From positions 496,001-560,000 of the forward strand of contig CAVWKS010000036.1 in the NCBI GenBank assembly GCA_963755635.1: DNA of 64,000 nucleotides. The letters run 5' to 3'. The notes under the pieces were generated by a model. It was not told the origin of the DNA. It did not search any database and worked only from the letters and a program-made list of their open reading frames with translations. Source of the stretch: AC-32 sp963755635. Its GTDB lineage: Bacteria; Actinomycetota; Thermoleophilia; Gaiellales; Gaiellaceae. Of this stretch, positions 46,137-53,857 are shown in pieces (position 1 is the first letter of the stretch; every line of letters begins with the position of its first letter). The position numbers and the translations under genes are program-made.

Positions 46137-47117
46137 TCATGCCGAGACGATGAAGACCGTCGTCCCGATGCGGACGTGGTTGAAGAGCCACTCCGCGTCC
46201 GGGATGTGCATCCGGATACAGCCGTGCGAGGCCGAGTAGCCGATCGAGGCGTCGTCAGGCGTTCCGTGGATGCCGACGCCGGACGCCGAGAGGCCCATCC
46301 AGCGCGTGCCGAGCGGGTTCCCCGGCCCGGGCGGGATCGGCTTCGCTCCCTGCGCCCACGGCGAGTGCGGCGGGTACCACCAGGGATTGCGCCACTTGAC
46401 GACGACCGTCCAGCGCCCGAGCGGCGTCGGGTAGGCCGACTGGCCGGTCGCCACGCCGAAGACGCGCCAGAGGCGCATGCCGTTGTAGAGGTAGAGCCGG
46501 TTCGAGCCGCGGCGGATCACGATCACGGGCCCGATCGTGCGCGGCGTCACCGTCGGCTTGAGTGTCCGGAAGCGGATTCGCAGCGGTTCGCGCGAGTTCG
46601 TCTTGAAAGCGCCGAAGATCGCGCCGAGCGCCTGGTAGTGGCGCAGCGCCCAGCCCGGCTTCGCGCGCGTGGCCTGCGGCCGCAGGTTCCGGAGCAGGAG
46701 CCGCGAGTCGGTGGGCTTGCGGTCGAAGTGGCCGGCGAGAAAGTCGACGTAGGAACGCGCCTTCGGAAGGTTGAGCCTGACCGCCAGGTCGAGTGCGGTG
46801 TCCGGCGGAGCGGCGAGCGCCCGGTTGATCGCGTCCCGCACGAGCGCCCTCGTCCCGAGCCGCTCCGGCTTGACGAACAGCTTGTGGCTCAGGACGAGCA
46901 GCTGGAGCGGCTGCTCGAACGCGTCGGTCACCGCGGTGTCCGCCTCGTCCGCGGTCAGCCCGCCGACCGCGACGCCGCCGATCGTCACGCCCGCCGCGAT
47001 CATCGGCGGATCGGTCGTCGTGCCGGTCGAGGTCGTCGTCGAGCCAACGCCCGCCGACACCCCGCCGGCGGCCGCGAGGCCGAGCACGAACAACACCGCA
47101 AGGAGGACCCGCTTCAC
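46137..47117 (-). CDS. L,D-transpeptidase (YkuD) with peptidoglycan-binding-like domain
   Basis: 326 residues: membrane anchor or signal (VLLAVLFVLGLAAAGGVSAG), a Thr-rich linker, a PG_binding_4-like domain (GVTIGGVAVGGLTADEADTA), and the YkuD catalytic domain with IGYSASHGCIRMHIPDAEWL, whose Cys is the nucleophile and His the base. It cross-links peptidoglycan 3-3 or attaches proteins in the envelope. GTG 47117 starts the signal peptide immediately; the longer in-frame start would overlap the upstream gene. Confidence 0.92.
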   Translation of the reverse strand: MKRVLLAVLFVLGLAAAGGVSAGVGSTTTSTGTTTDPPMIAAGVTIGGVAVGGLTADEADTAVTDAFEQPLQLLVLSHKLFVKPERLGTRALVRDAINRALAAPPDTALDLAVRLNLPKARSYVDFLAGHFDRKPTDSRLLLRNLRPQATRAKPGWALRHYQALGAIFGAFKTNSREPLRIRFRTLKPTVTPRTIGPVIVIRRGSNRLYLYNGMRLWRVFGVATGQSAYPTPLGRWTVVVKWRNPWWYPPHSPWAQGAKPIPPGPGNPLGTRWMGLSASGVGIHGTPDDASIGYSASHGCIRMHIPDAEWLFNHVRIGTTVFIVSA

Positions 47118-47130
47118 AGCGCGAAAAAGT

Positions 47131-47826
47131 CTAGCTCCCGAAGATCCGCGGATCGTCGGCAATCACCGCGTCCACCCCCAGCCGGTCGAGCGCGCCCACC
47201 TGCTCAGCTGATTCCGCCGTCCACGCCAGCACCGGAACGCCCAGCCCGTGACAGCGCTCGACGACCGAGCGCCCGACGACCTGCAGGTGCAGCACCGCGG
47301 CGGTTGCCTGCGCGCCGGCGAGCATCCGGCCGATCCGCGGCGCGAGCCCCGCTCGCATGAGCGACAGGCCGGGTCGCACGAGCCCGGACAGCACGCGCCG
47401 GGTGCTGAGCTCGTGACGGTCCTCGGGGTAGGTCAGGCCGCGCGCAAGGTCGTGCCCGCCGAGCGCGCGCAGGCTCGCGGGACGGAACGTGCTGACGAGC
47501 GAGCGCCCGATCACGCCGTGCCGCTCCAGCGCTTCGGCGATTGCCGTCTCCGTGCCCGGCACCTTCAGGTCGACATGGATGCCGCGGCCGGTCGGCGCCA
47601 GCAGCGCGAGCGCCTCGTCGAACGTGCACGGCTCGCGCGGCAGCTCCTCCGGCGAGTGCGCGAGGACAAGTGCTCCGTCGAGCTCGATCACGTCGAACTC
47701 GACGAGATCGCAGCCGAGCTCGACCGCGAGCGCGAGAGACGCGGCTGTGTTCTCGGGCGCGAGCGCGGCCGCGCCCCGATGGCCGATCCTGAGCAGGCGC
47801 CCGTCGCGGCGCCGGAGGTCGATCAC
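47131..47826 (-). CDS. glycerophosphodiester phosphodiesterase
   Basis: 231 residues of a GDPD TIM barrel. RIGHRGAAALAPENTAASL holds the catalytic His and substrate Arg, LVEFDVIELDGALVLAHSPE the metal Glu/Asp and second His, HVDLKVPG the metal-linked Asp/Lys, and LAWTAESAEQVGALDRLGVDAVIADDP the C-terminal barrel end. It hydrolyses glycerophosphodiesters to glycerol-3-phosphate. GTG 47826 overlaps the stop of the phosphatase gene upstream. Confidence 0.9.
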   Translation of the reverse strand: MIDLRRRDGRLLRIGHRGAAALAPENTAASLALAVELGCDLVEFDVIELDGALVLAHSPEELPREPCTFDEALALLAPTGRGIHVDLKVPGTETAIAEALERHGVIGRSLVSTFRPASLRALGGHDLARGLTYPEDRHELSTRRVLSGLVRPGLSLMRAGLAPRIGRMLAGAQATAAVLHLQVVGRSVVERCHGLGVPVLAWTAESAEQVGALDRLGVDAVIADDPRIFGS

Positions 47827-50468
47827 AGGCGCTTGAGGACGACGACCGCCAGATCGTCGTGCAGCTCCGCGGCGAACGCGTGGCAGTCCTCGACGAGGGC
47901 GCGCGCAAGCTCCGGGGCCGCGAGGCCGGCGTGCCGTGCGAGCGCGCGGTCGAGCCGCTGGTCTCCGTAGAGCTCGCCGTCCCGGCGCGCCTCGAGCAGG
48001 CCGTCCGTGTACAACACCGCCGCCGTGCCCGGCTCGAGCCGCAGGCGAGTCGTCTCGTAGCTCTGGCCGCTCTCGACGCCCAGCGCGAGGCCGGAGACCG
48101 AGACCTGCTCGGACGCCCCGTCCGGCGTCACGAGGCGCGGCGGCGGATGGCCCGCGGAAGCGCACGCCAGCTCGCCGCTCTGCGGGTCGATCGTCAGGCA
48201 GAGCATGGTCACAAAGCGACCGGCGACGACCTCGCCGAGCAGGACCTCGTTCGCGGCGGCGAGCAGGTCGCCCGGCTCCGGGTGGTCGCGCACGAGCGAG
48301 CGGAAGACGAACTTCGTCATCGCCATGTCCGCCGCGGCGTCGATCCCGTGGCCCGAGACGTCTCCGAGCACGACGGCCAGCCGCCCGTCGGCCAGCTCGA
48401 GGAAGTCGTAGACGTCGCCGCCGACCTCGACGCGCGTCGCGGGTGCGTAGACGTGGCCGACGTCGAGCCCTTCGAGCTCGGGCCTCGTCTGGGGGAGGAG
48501 CGTGCGCTGCATCGTCTCGGTGAACTCCTGGCGCTCCTGGTGCAGGCGCGCGTTGTCGAGGGCGAGCGCGGCCGGCCCTGCGAGCGAGAGCGCGTCCTGG
48601 AGCAGCTCGTCCGTGATCTCGTGCTCGCTGTCGAGCGAGAGCAGCGTGAGCGTCCCGAGCACCTCGTCGCTCGGGCTCTCGAGCGGGATCACGGCGGCGC
48701 TGGAGCCCTTCTCGAGGAACGGGATCAGCGGCTCGTGCGCAGGCCCGAGCGCGCGGGCGCCGGCGGCATCGAGGACGAGCGGCTCGCCGCTTCGGTAGAC
48801 GCTCGGCCGCCGGGTCGAGACGGGCTGCGGCAGCGAGAGCATCTGCGCGATCGGCTCGGCCAGCCGGTCCTCGCGCACGCGAGTCGCGACCGGCACGAGG
48901 GCATCGCCTCGCTCGTTCGGGGTCCGAAGAACGGCTGCGTCGACGCCGAGAGCAGTCACCATCGACTCGACGATCGCATCGAGCGTCCGTCTGACCGAGA
49001 GGCTCTCGGTGAAGGAGCGCGAGATGTCGTAGAGGGCCTGGAGCCGCTTGGAGACGTCCTTCGCCCGGTCCCGCTCGCGTTTCGCCTCTTCCTTCTCCCG
49101 CTCGACGCGCTCGTGCAGGCTCGCGTTCTGCACCGCGACCGCGAGCTGCGACGCGAGCGCCAGGAGGAGCGACTCCTCGTTCGCGGTCAGCGTCTGGCCG
49201 CGCTCGAGGTAGGCGGCGAGCAGGCCGACGAGCTCCTCTCCCGAGCGGAGCGGAACGCCCAGGACGGACTCGACACCGAGCTCCTCGACCGCGCCGCGGA
49301 CGGCGTCCAGGCGCTCGTCGGCTGCGTCCGGGACGAACACGAGCCCGCGGGCGCGGCCCGGGCCGAGCGCGAGCTCCAGCATGTGCTCGCCAATCCGCGC
49401 GTGCGGCCCGGTCAGGCCGCACTCGGCAGCTGTCTCGAGGCTTCCGTTGTCGAGCAGGTAGACGGCGAGCCGATCGGCGGAGAGCAGCTCGCACACGCGC
49501 GCGACCGCGGTGTCCAGGGTGTGCGCGAGCGAGAGCTCGGAGATCGCCTGGCCGACGATCGCCAGCAGCGCGCGGCTGCGCTCGAGCTCCTCGACGAGGA
49601 CGCGGCGCCGCTCGGCGACGCGCAGCATGTGGGCCGCGCGCACCGCGAACGTCGCAAGGCGCGGCAGCATCGGGTCCGACGGGGAGGGCGCCTCCGGGAG
49701 AACGAGCTGGAGCGCGCCGACCGGCGGCTCGCCGAGCTGCAGGGTCGCGACGGCGCCGTCCGAGATCGTTTCCACCGTGACCGGATCGCGGGCGCGCCGA
49801 GCCTCGTGCACGGCGGCGGCGAGGCGGCCGGCGGTGTCCAGAGCCGCCGGGCCGGCGGTCGCCGCGAGCGCCTCCTCGTCCCCGTCGTAGCGCCAGAGGA
49901 GCGCGGAGCGCGCGCCGGTCGCCTCGGCCGCCAGCACGGCGACCTGCTCGGCCGCCTGTGTCTCGTCGGCCGCCGCCGCGAGCGCGTCGCCGGCGAGCTC
50001 GAGCGGATCGGGTGCGAGCCCGGCCGCGCGCGAGAGCGAGAAGGCGCGCCGGACGAGCGCGACCTCGTCCGCGATCGCCCGGGCCAGCTCGCGCTGCCGC
50101 TCGTCGAAGCCGGAACGCCGCCGCATCAGCTCGACCGCCCCGACGACATCGCCGTTCTCGCGCACCGGCAACTGGAGCACGCCGACCGCCGAGAGGCGCT
50201 CTGCCGCAAGCCGCAGCGGCCCGGCCAGCGTCTCGAGCTCCGGCGCCTCCTCGGTAGAGAGGGCATCCAGCTCGATCCGCGAGCTCTCGAGCTCGGCGCG
50301 CACCGACTCGGAAACCGAGTGCACGGCGTGCGCGACGAGCACGCCCTGCTCGTCCGCGAGCCGGACCACGACGACGTCAGCCTGCGCGAGATCCGCCGCG
50401 CGTCCGGCGATCGCGCTGAGCGCCTCGTCGAGCTCTACGGTTCCGGTCTGCTGCCTGGCTACAGCCAT
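47823..50468 (-). CDS. multi-GAF SpoIIE-type serine phosphatase
   Basis: 881 residues, cytosolic. Three or four GAF-like domains (about 10-150, 155-315, 330-475 and 510-655), a charged coiled coil between the third and fourth (HERVEREKEEAKRERDRAKD), and a C-terminal PP2C/SpoIIE phosphatase (690-880) with VEVGGDVYDFLEL, VVLGDVSGHGIDAAADMAMT and AVLYTDGLLEAR holding the metal aspartates. RsbU-type relatives dephosphorylate anti-sigma-factor antagonists. The GAF array suggests integration of several small-molecule or redox signals. No anti-sigma partners are encoded nearby. Confidence 0.88.
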   Translation of the reverse strand: MAVARQQTGTVELDEALSAIAGRAADLAQADVVVVRLADEQGVLVAHAVHSVSESVRAELESSRIELDALSTEEAPELETLAGPLRLAAERLSAVGVLQLPVRENGDVVGAVELMRRRSGFDERQRELARAIADEVALVRRAFSLSRAAGLAPDPLELAGDALAAAADETQAAEQVAVLAAEATGARSALLWRYDGDEEALAATAGPAALDTAGRLAAAVHEARRARDPVTVETISDGAVATLQLGEPPVGALQLVLPEAPSPSDPMLPRLATFAVRAAHMLRVAERRRVLVEELERSRALLAIVGQAISELSLAHTLDTAVARVCELLSADRLAVYLLDNGSLETAAECGLTGPHARIGEHMLELALGPGRARGLVFVPDAADERLDAVRGAVEELGVESVLGVPLRSGEELVGLLAAYLERGQTLTANEESLLLALASQLAVAVQNASLHERVEREKEEAKRERDRAKDVSKRLQALYDISRSFTESLSVRRTLDAIVESMVTALGVDAAVLRTPNERGDALVPVATRVREDRLAEPIAQMLSLPQPVSTRRPSVYRSGEPLVLDAAGARALGPAHEPLIPFLEKGSSAAVIPLESPSDEVLGTLTLLSLDSEHEITDELLQDALSLAGPAALALDNARLHQERQEFTETMQRTLLPQTRPELEGLDVGHVYAPATRVEVGGDVYDFLELADGRLAVVLGDVSGHGIDAAADMAMTKFVFRSLVRDHPEPGDLLAAANEVLLGEVVAGRFVTMLCLTIDPQSGELACASAGHPPPRLVTPDGASEQVSVSGLALGVESGQSYETTRLRLEPGTAAVLYTDGLLEARRDGELYGDQRLDRALARHAGLAAPELARALVEDCHAFAAELHDDLAVVVLKRL

Positions 50469-50495
50469 GCTGGCCCTGCACGAAGTATCGCCATT

Positions 50496-50501
50496 TAGAC
50501 T
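50496..50501 (+). promoter_or_regulatory. -10 element of a leaderless transcript
   Basis: TAGACT ends seven bases before GTG 50509, with no ribosome-binding site. Confidence 0.45.
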
Positions 50502-50508
50502 TCCTCCC

Positions 50509-50736
50509 GTGGCCCTGCCTGAGCGGAAGGAGGTCGAGGAAGAGCTGCTCGACCCGACCGCGGTCGCGCGCGCCTACCGGCGGCAGCGGGTGCGCCGGCG
50601 CGTGCGCGAGGAGCGCGCTCTCGAGCGCCGTCTCGCGGCGTTCCGCTTCTGGCTCGTCGTCTTCATCGTCATCGCCGGCAGCATCGGCCTGGCAATCGTG
50701 ATCTGGCACCAGATCCACCGCCTCTTCGGCCTCTAG
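50509..50736 (+). CDS. small single-helix membrane protein
   Basis: 75 residues from GTG 50509: a charged N-terminal helical part (LPERKEVEEELLDPTAVARA, then RRQRVRRRVREERALERR), then one transmembrane helix (WLVVFIVIAGSIGLAIVIW). I do not recognise the family. The -10 at 50496 favours this start over ATG 50467, which would overlap the divergent phosphatase start. It is followed by a second membrane protein gene 15 bases downstream. Confidence 0.55.
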   Translation: MALPERKEVEEELLDPTAVARAYRRQRVRRRVREERALERRLAAFRFWLVVFIVIAGSIGLAIVIWHQIHRLFGL

Positions 50737-50738
50737 GG

Positions 50739-50744
50739 GATACT
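50739..50744 (+). promoter_or_regulatory. -10 element of a leaderless transcript
   Basis: GATACT is seven bases before GTG 50752, the same hexamer and distance as before the short histidine kinase gene on the other strand at 23413. Confidence 0.4.
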
Positions 50745-50751
50745 CCCGCGC

Positions 50752-51240
50752 GTGGAAACGCCCGAGCCGTACTCGGTGGAGCAGGAGGAGCCGTTCTACG
50801 AGCCCGAGGAAGAGGTCTTCCTGCGGCCCGCGGGGGGGTTCTGGGCGCTCGGCGGCCGGCTCACCTGGGTCGCCGCGCTCGTGCTCACGGTCTCGGCGTT
50901 CACGGACTGGTACTCGGGGTCGGACTCCCCGGGGCCGACGATCTCGGTGATCGCCTGGCACACCGGCACGCTCGGCAAGCTGATCTTCTTCATCGGGCTC
51001 GTGCTGCTCGCGCTCGCGATCGCGCGTGAGTTCGGCTACGAGCTCCCGCCGAGCATTCCCGAGAGCCTCGTGGTGATCGCGCTTGGCTCGCTGGCGACGA
51101 TCTTCGTGCTGATCAGGCTGATCTCGATCCCCGACTCGATCGAGCCGGGCGCCGGACGGGGGATCGGCATCTGGATCAGCCTGCTTGCTTCGCTGGCCGT
51201 GATCGTCGCCGGGCTTCTACGAGCATCAGAAGAGCTGTAG
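50752..51240 (+). CDS. four-helix membrane protein of unknown function
   Basis: 162 residues: an acidic N-terminal tail (METPEPYSVEQEEPFYEPEE) then four hydrophobic helices (LTWVAALVLTVSAFTDWY, LIFFIGLVLLALAIA, LVVIALGSLATIFVLIRLI, IWISLLASLAVIVAGLL). No catalytic motif. The tail might bind a cytosolic partner. It starts at GTG 50752. Confidence 0.6.
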   Translation: METPEPYSVEQEEPFYEPEEEVFLRPAGGFWALGGRLTWVAALVLTVSAFTDWYSGSDSPGPTISVIAWHTGTLGKLIFFIGLVLLALAIAREFGYELPPSIPESLVVIALGSLATIFVLIRLISIPDSIEPGAGRGIGIWISLLASLAVIVAGLLRASEEL

Positions 51241-51308
51241 CCTCGCGCCCCTGACCGGCCCGACCTGCGCCGGGCGGAGCCCGGCTCCGGCCGCGCCTGC
51301 CGCCGCTG

Positions 51309-51333
51309 ACGGCCCGGTGCTCTCCGGGGCCGT
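51309..51333 (-). terminator. GC hairpin downstream of the PAP2 gene
   Basis: ACGGCCCGG and CCGGGGCCGT pair with one bulge around a six-base loop, immediately after the PAP2 stop on the minus strand. It might serve both convergent genes. Confidence 0.35.
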
Positions 51334-51334
51334 G

Positions 51335-51871
51335 CTACTCAGCACTGTCCCCTCCGGCCCCGAACCGCCAGCGGCGGCTCAGGAACACGAGGGCTCCGCC
51401 GACCAGCACCCCGAGCGCCGCGCCGCCGAGGACGTCGAGCGGCCAGTGCACGCCGACGTAGACGCGCGAGAACGCGATCAGGGCCGCGAGCACGAACAGA
51501 GGCGCCGCCAGGCGCGGCGATACCCAGGCGAGCACCGTCGCGCACGCGAACGCCGTCGACGCGTGCCCGGACGGGAAGGCGCCGGAGTGCGGCACGCCCA
51601 CGAGCGGCTTCGGCTCCGGGTAGACGAGCGGCGGCCGCCGCCGATCGATCCAGTCGCGTAGGCCAAGGGAGATCAGGTCCGCGGCCGCGTCGGCGGCGAA
51701 CACCAGCACGAAGATCCAGGGCCGGCGCCAGAGGATCGCGAGCACGAGAGCGACGACGAGAAAGACGAGCCCTTCGACGCCGATCCGGGAGAGATCGACG
51801 AAGAACCAGTTCAGCCAGCCGACGCGATGGTGGACGACCCAGCGCTCGAGATGCCGGTCGAGGCGGATCAG
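51335..51871 (-). CDS. PAP2-family membrane phosphatase
   Basis: About 178 residues with five transmembrane helices and the three-part phosphatase signature: DWIDRRRPP (KxxxxxxRP-like), SGAFPSGHAST, and SRVYVGVHWPLDVLGG. It would remove phosphate from lipid phosphates or undecaprenyl pyrophosphate outside the membrane. GTG 51745 would delete the first conserved helix (NWFFVDLSRIGVEGLVFLVV); continuing upstream, the only candidate is CTG 51871, overlapping the TGA of the regulator gene as CTGA. This is an unusual start codon. Confidence 0.8.
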   Translation of the reverse strand: MIRLDRHLERWVVHHRVGWLNWFFVDLSRIGVEGLVFLVVALVLAILWRRPWIFVLVFAADAAADLISLGLRDWIDRRRPPLVYPEPKPLVGVPHSGAFPSGHASTAFACATVLAWVSPRLAAPLFVLAALIAFSRVYVGVHWPLDVLGGAALGVLVGGALVFLSRRWRFGAGGDSAE

Positions 51872-52434
51872 GTCGGGAGGAGCTGCTTCGTCTGGTCGAT
51901 CAGCTGCTGTGGGTTGAACGGCTTCCCGATGAAGCCGTGCGCGCCGCGGGAAGCCGCCTCGGTGATCGCCTGCTCGTCGACCTGGCCGCTGTACATGATC
52001 ACCGGGATCGCGCCAACGCCGTGCCGCTCCTGCACCCGCCGGAGCATCTCCCAGCCGTCGACCTCGGGCATCATCACGTCGAGCAGGACGAGGTCGGGCG
52101 TCGACTCCTCGAGGACGGTCAGACCCTCCTCGGCGTTGCCCGCTTCGCGGACCGAGTAGCCCTCCATCTCGAGGTTCACGCGGACGTACTCACGCAGCCG
52201 CTCGTCGTCGTCGACGATCAGCACGACCGGCCCGGGGCTCGTCGTGCCGCTCGGCCCGGAGCGCTCGAGGAACGAGTCGAGGTCGGCCCGCTTGTAGCGC
52301 CGGTGGCCGCCCGGCGTGTAGAAGGCCGGAACGCGGCCCTGGTCGGACCACTTCCGGATCGTGCTCTGCGCGACGCCCAGGTACTTCGCCGCCTGGCCGA
52401 GCGTCAGCCAGTCAGGCTCGCCTGTCGGTGCCAG
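51868..52434 (-). CDS. MerR/excisionase-type HTH fused to a C-terminal receiver domain
   Basis: About 188 residues. The N-terminal part is an HTH_17 helix-turn-helix (WLTLGQAAKYLGVAQSTIRK and FYTPGGHRRYKRADLDSFLE), a BldC-like DNA-binding module; after a short linker comes a complete receiver domain (IVDDDERLREYV, LVLLDVMMPEVDGW, VIMYSGQ, IGKPF). The order, DNA-binding before receiver, is the reverse of classical regulators. The start is unsettled: no ATG/GTG/TTG is in frame; CTG 52434 fits, or a frameshift follows ATG 52462, which has a GGAGA site further upstream. Confidence 0.75.
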   Translation of the reverse strand: MAPTGEPDWLTLGQAAKYLGVAQSTIRKWSDQGRVPAFYTPGGHRRYKRADLDSFLERSGPSGTTSPGPVVLIVDDDERLREYVRVNLEMEGYSVREAGNAEEGLTVLEESTPDLVLLDVMMPEVDGWEMLRRVQERHGVGAIPVIMYSGQVDEQAITEAASRGAHGFIGKPFNPQQLIDQTKQLLPT

Positions 52435-52516
52435 GCGCTGAGAGGAGCTCGCCGCGGGCCATGCGGAGCGAATCTACCCAAATCTCCGTTTTCCTAACCG
52501 AACAAGCTTTCGCTGC

Positions 52517-52720
52517 CTACGGAGCGGTCACCGTCACGGTCCCGGATTCAGGCCGGAGCGTGAACGTGCGGCTCTGGGTGGTCGAGTGGCCCGGGCTCGG
52601 GTTGTCGTTGAGCGCCTCGCCGAGCGCGATCCCGATCGCGAAGACGAGCAGCACGACGAGACCGAGTAGGACCGGTCGCAGGGGGCGCCGCTGCCTGCGC
52701 CGCCGCCGGTCGGTCGTCAT
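52517..52720 (-). CDS. small single-pass membrane protein
   Basis: 67 residues: basic N-terminus (MTTDRRRRRQRRPLRP), one transmembrane helix (VLLGLVVLLVFAIGIALGEAL) and a Ser/Thr-rich outer tail ending FTLRPESGTVTVTAP. Family unknown. Its ATG overlaps the stop of the upstream gene by one base (TGATG). Confidence 0.6.
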   Translation of the reverse strand: MTTDRRRRRQRRPLRPVLLGLVVLLVFAIGIALGEALNDNPSPGHSTTQSRTFTLRPESGTVTVTAP

Positions 52721-53037
52721 CACGGCCGGTAGTCGACGGCGCCGCGCGAGTACACGTGGAACGCCGCGTCCTGGACGGTGGTCATGCGGGCGGGCCAGCC
52801 GGCCTCGCGCTCGCGCTCGGCGAGCGTGTCCTGCACCCAGCGGTCGGCGTCGCGATAAGCGTCGGCGAGCTGCTCCAGCGTGAACGTCTGGCCGATCCGG
52901 CGGCGCAGGCCGTCCAGCACGAGCTCGAGCTCCTCGATCAGGAGCGCGTAGCGTCGCCGGTCGGAGGACGCGGCCTCCAGGCGCCTGTGGCCCTCCTCCC
53001 ACTCCCGTCTCGTCGCATCGAGCGCCGCCAACGCCAT
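52720..53037 (-). CDS. hypothetical helical protein
   Basis: 105 residues from ATG 53037, predominantly helical with a coiled-coil character (RREWEEGHRRLEAASSDRRR, LLIEELELVLDGLRRRIG). No known domain recognised. It ends in a TGATG overlap with the small membrane protein gene and follows DUF501, forming a probable operon. Confidence 0.6.
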   Translation of the reverse strand: MALAALDATRREWEEGHRRLEAASSDRRRYALLIEELELVLDGLRRRIGQTFTLEQLADAYRDADRWVQDTLAEREREAGWPARMTTVQDAAFHVYSRGAVDYRP

Positions 53038-53048
53038 GGCGGCCGATG

Positions 53049-53507
53049 CTAGCCGGGCGTGCAGCACCCCGTCGCCGGCCAGAGCGGCTCGGCTTCGGCG
53101 AGGATCCGCTCGCCGAGCGCATAGCCGGGACGTGCGAGCGCGAAAGCCGCGTGCGCGTGCAGGCACTTGAGCCCGCCAGTCCTCGTCTGCCCGCCGATCC
53201 CGGCAGGGAGCTCCGGTCGCAGCCGCCGCTGCTCCTCGTGCGCGCGCTGGACGCTCTCGCGGAGCTCAGGGTCTTCCTGCGCGAGCCGGCTCCAACGTTC
53301 GACGCCCCCGGCTGCCTCGAGCCGCGCGATCTTGGCGACGAGCTGCGGGCACGTCAGCCAGAAGGTCGTCGGAAAGGGCTCGCCGGTCTCGTCGAACGGC
53401 GACTGCTCGGTCACGGCCGGACGGCCGAAGGGACAGCGGACGGCTACGCGCCTGAACGCCCGCGGCTTCCTGCCCAGCTGCCGCTCGACGATCTCCCGGT
53501 CATCCAC
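53049..53507 (-). CDS. DUF501 protein
   Basis: 152 residues of the actinobacterial DUF501 family: IVERQLGRKPRAFRRVAVRC, FPTTFWLTCPQL, RLEAAGGVERWSRLAQED, GGQTRTGGLKCLHAHAAF and ending CCTPG. Conserved Cys and His suggest metal binding, but function is unknown. In many Actinobacteria this gene lies between divIC and a ppx gene; here divIC precedes it and ppx is elsewhere. GTG 53507 overlaps the divIC end by eight bases. Confidence 0.85.
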   Translation of the reverse strand: MDDREIVERQLGRKPRAFRRVAVRCPFGRPAVTEQSPFDETGEPFPTTFWLTCPQLVAKIARLEAAGGVERWSRLAQEDPELRESVQRAHEEQRRLRPELPAGIGGQTRTGGLKCLHAHAAFALARPGYALGERILAEAEPLWPATGCCTPG

Positions 53508-53826
53508 CCGGGTGGATCGTAGCCCGCGAGTGCACCCACCTCGAGATCCCCTTGACGATGAAGAGGCGCTCGCCGGGGCGCACGAGCCCGACGCGGCGTG
53601 CCTCGCGCTCGAGCGCCTGGGGCGTGCTCGCCTCCGCCAGCTGCCGCTGGAGGCCCCGCTTCTCGGCCTTGAGCGCGCGCACATCGGCGGCTCGGTTGGC
53701 GAGCTCGTGCTTCGTGCTCAGGTAGCTGCGCAGCGGACGCGCGTAGAGCAGCGCGACCAGCAGGATCGCGCCGACCGCCAGCCGGCGCATCAGGACTCGC
53801 GAGCGGGAAGGTCGTCGGCGGGCCAC
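53500..53826 (-). CDS. DivIC/FtsB-like septum formation initiator
   Basis: 108 residues: short basic cytoplasmic part, one transmembrane helix (LAVGAILLVALLYARPL), then a coiled coil (LANRAADVRALKAEKRGLQR) and an extracellular end containing VRPGERLFIVKG. This is the FtsB/DivIC architecture, which bridges FtsL and FtsQ in the divisome. GTG 53826 is the start. It is found downstream of pyk and upstream of DUF501, close to the conserved eno-divIC neighbourhood. Confidence 0.85.
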   Translation of the reverse strand: MARRRPSRSRVLMRRLAVGAILLVALLYARPLRSYLSTKHELANRAADVRALKAEKRGLQRQLAEASTPQALEREARRVGLVRPGERLFIVKGISRWVHSRATIHPGG

Positions 53827-53857
53827 GCCAGCGGGTTCGGCGCCGGCGGGCTTCCTC

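Noticed and set aside
47859..50498. An 879-codon plus-strand open frame opposite the GAF-SpoIIE gene
   Set aside because: Its composition (Arg, Leu, Glu, Asp, Val, Gly) is typical of antisense of GC-rich genes; the minus strand has clear GAF and SpoIIE motifs.
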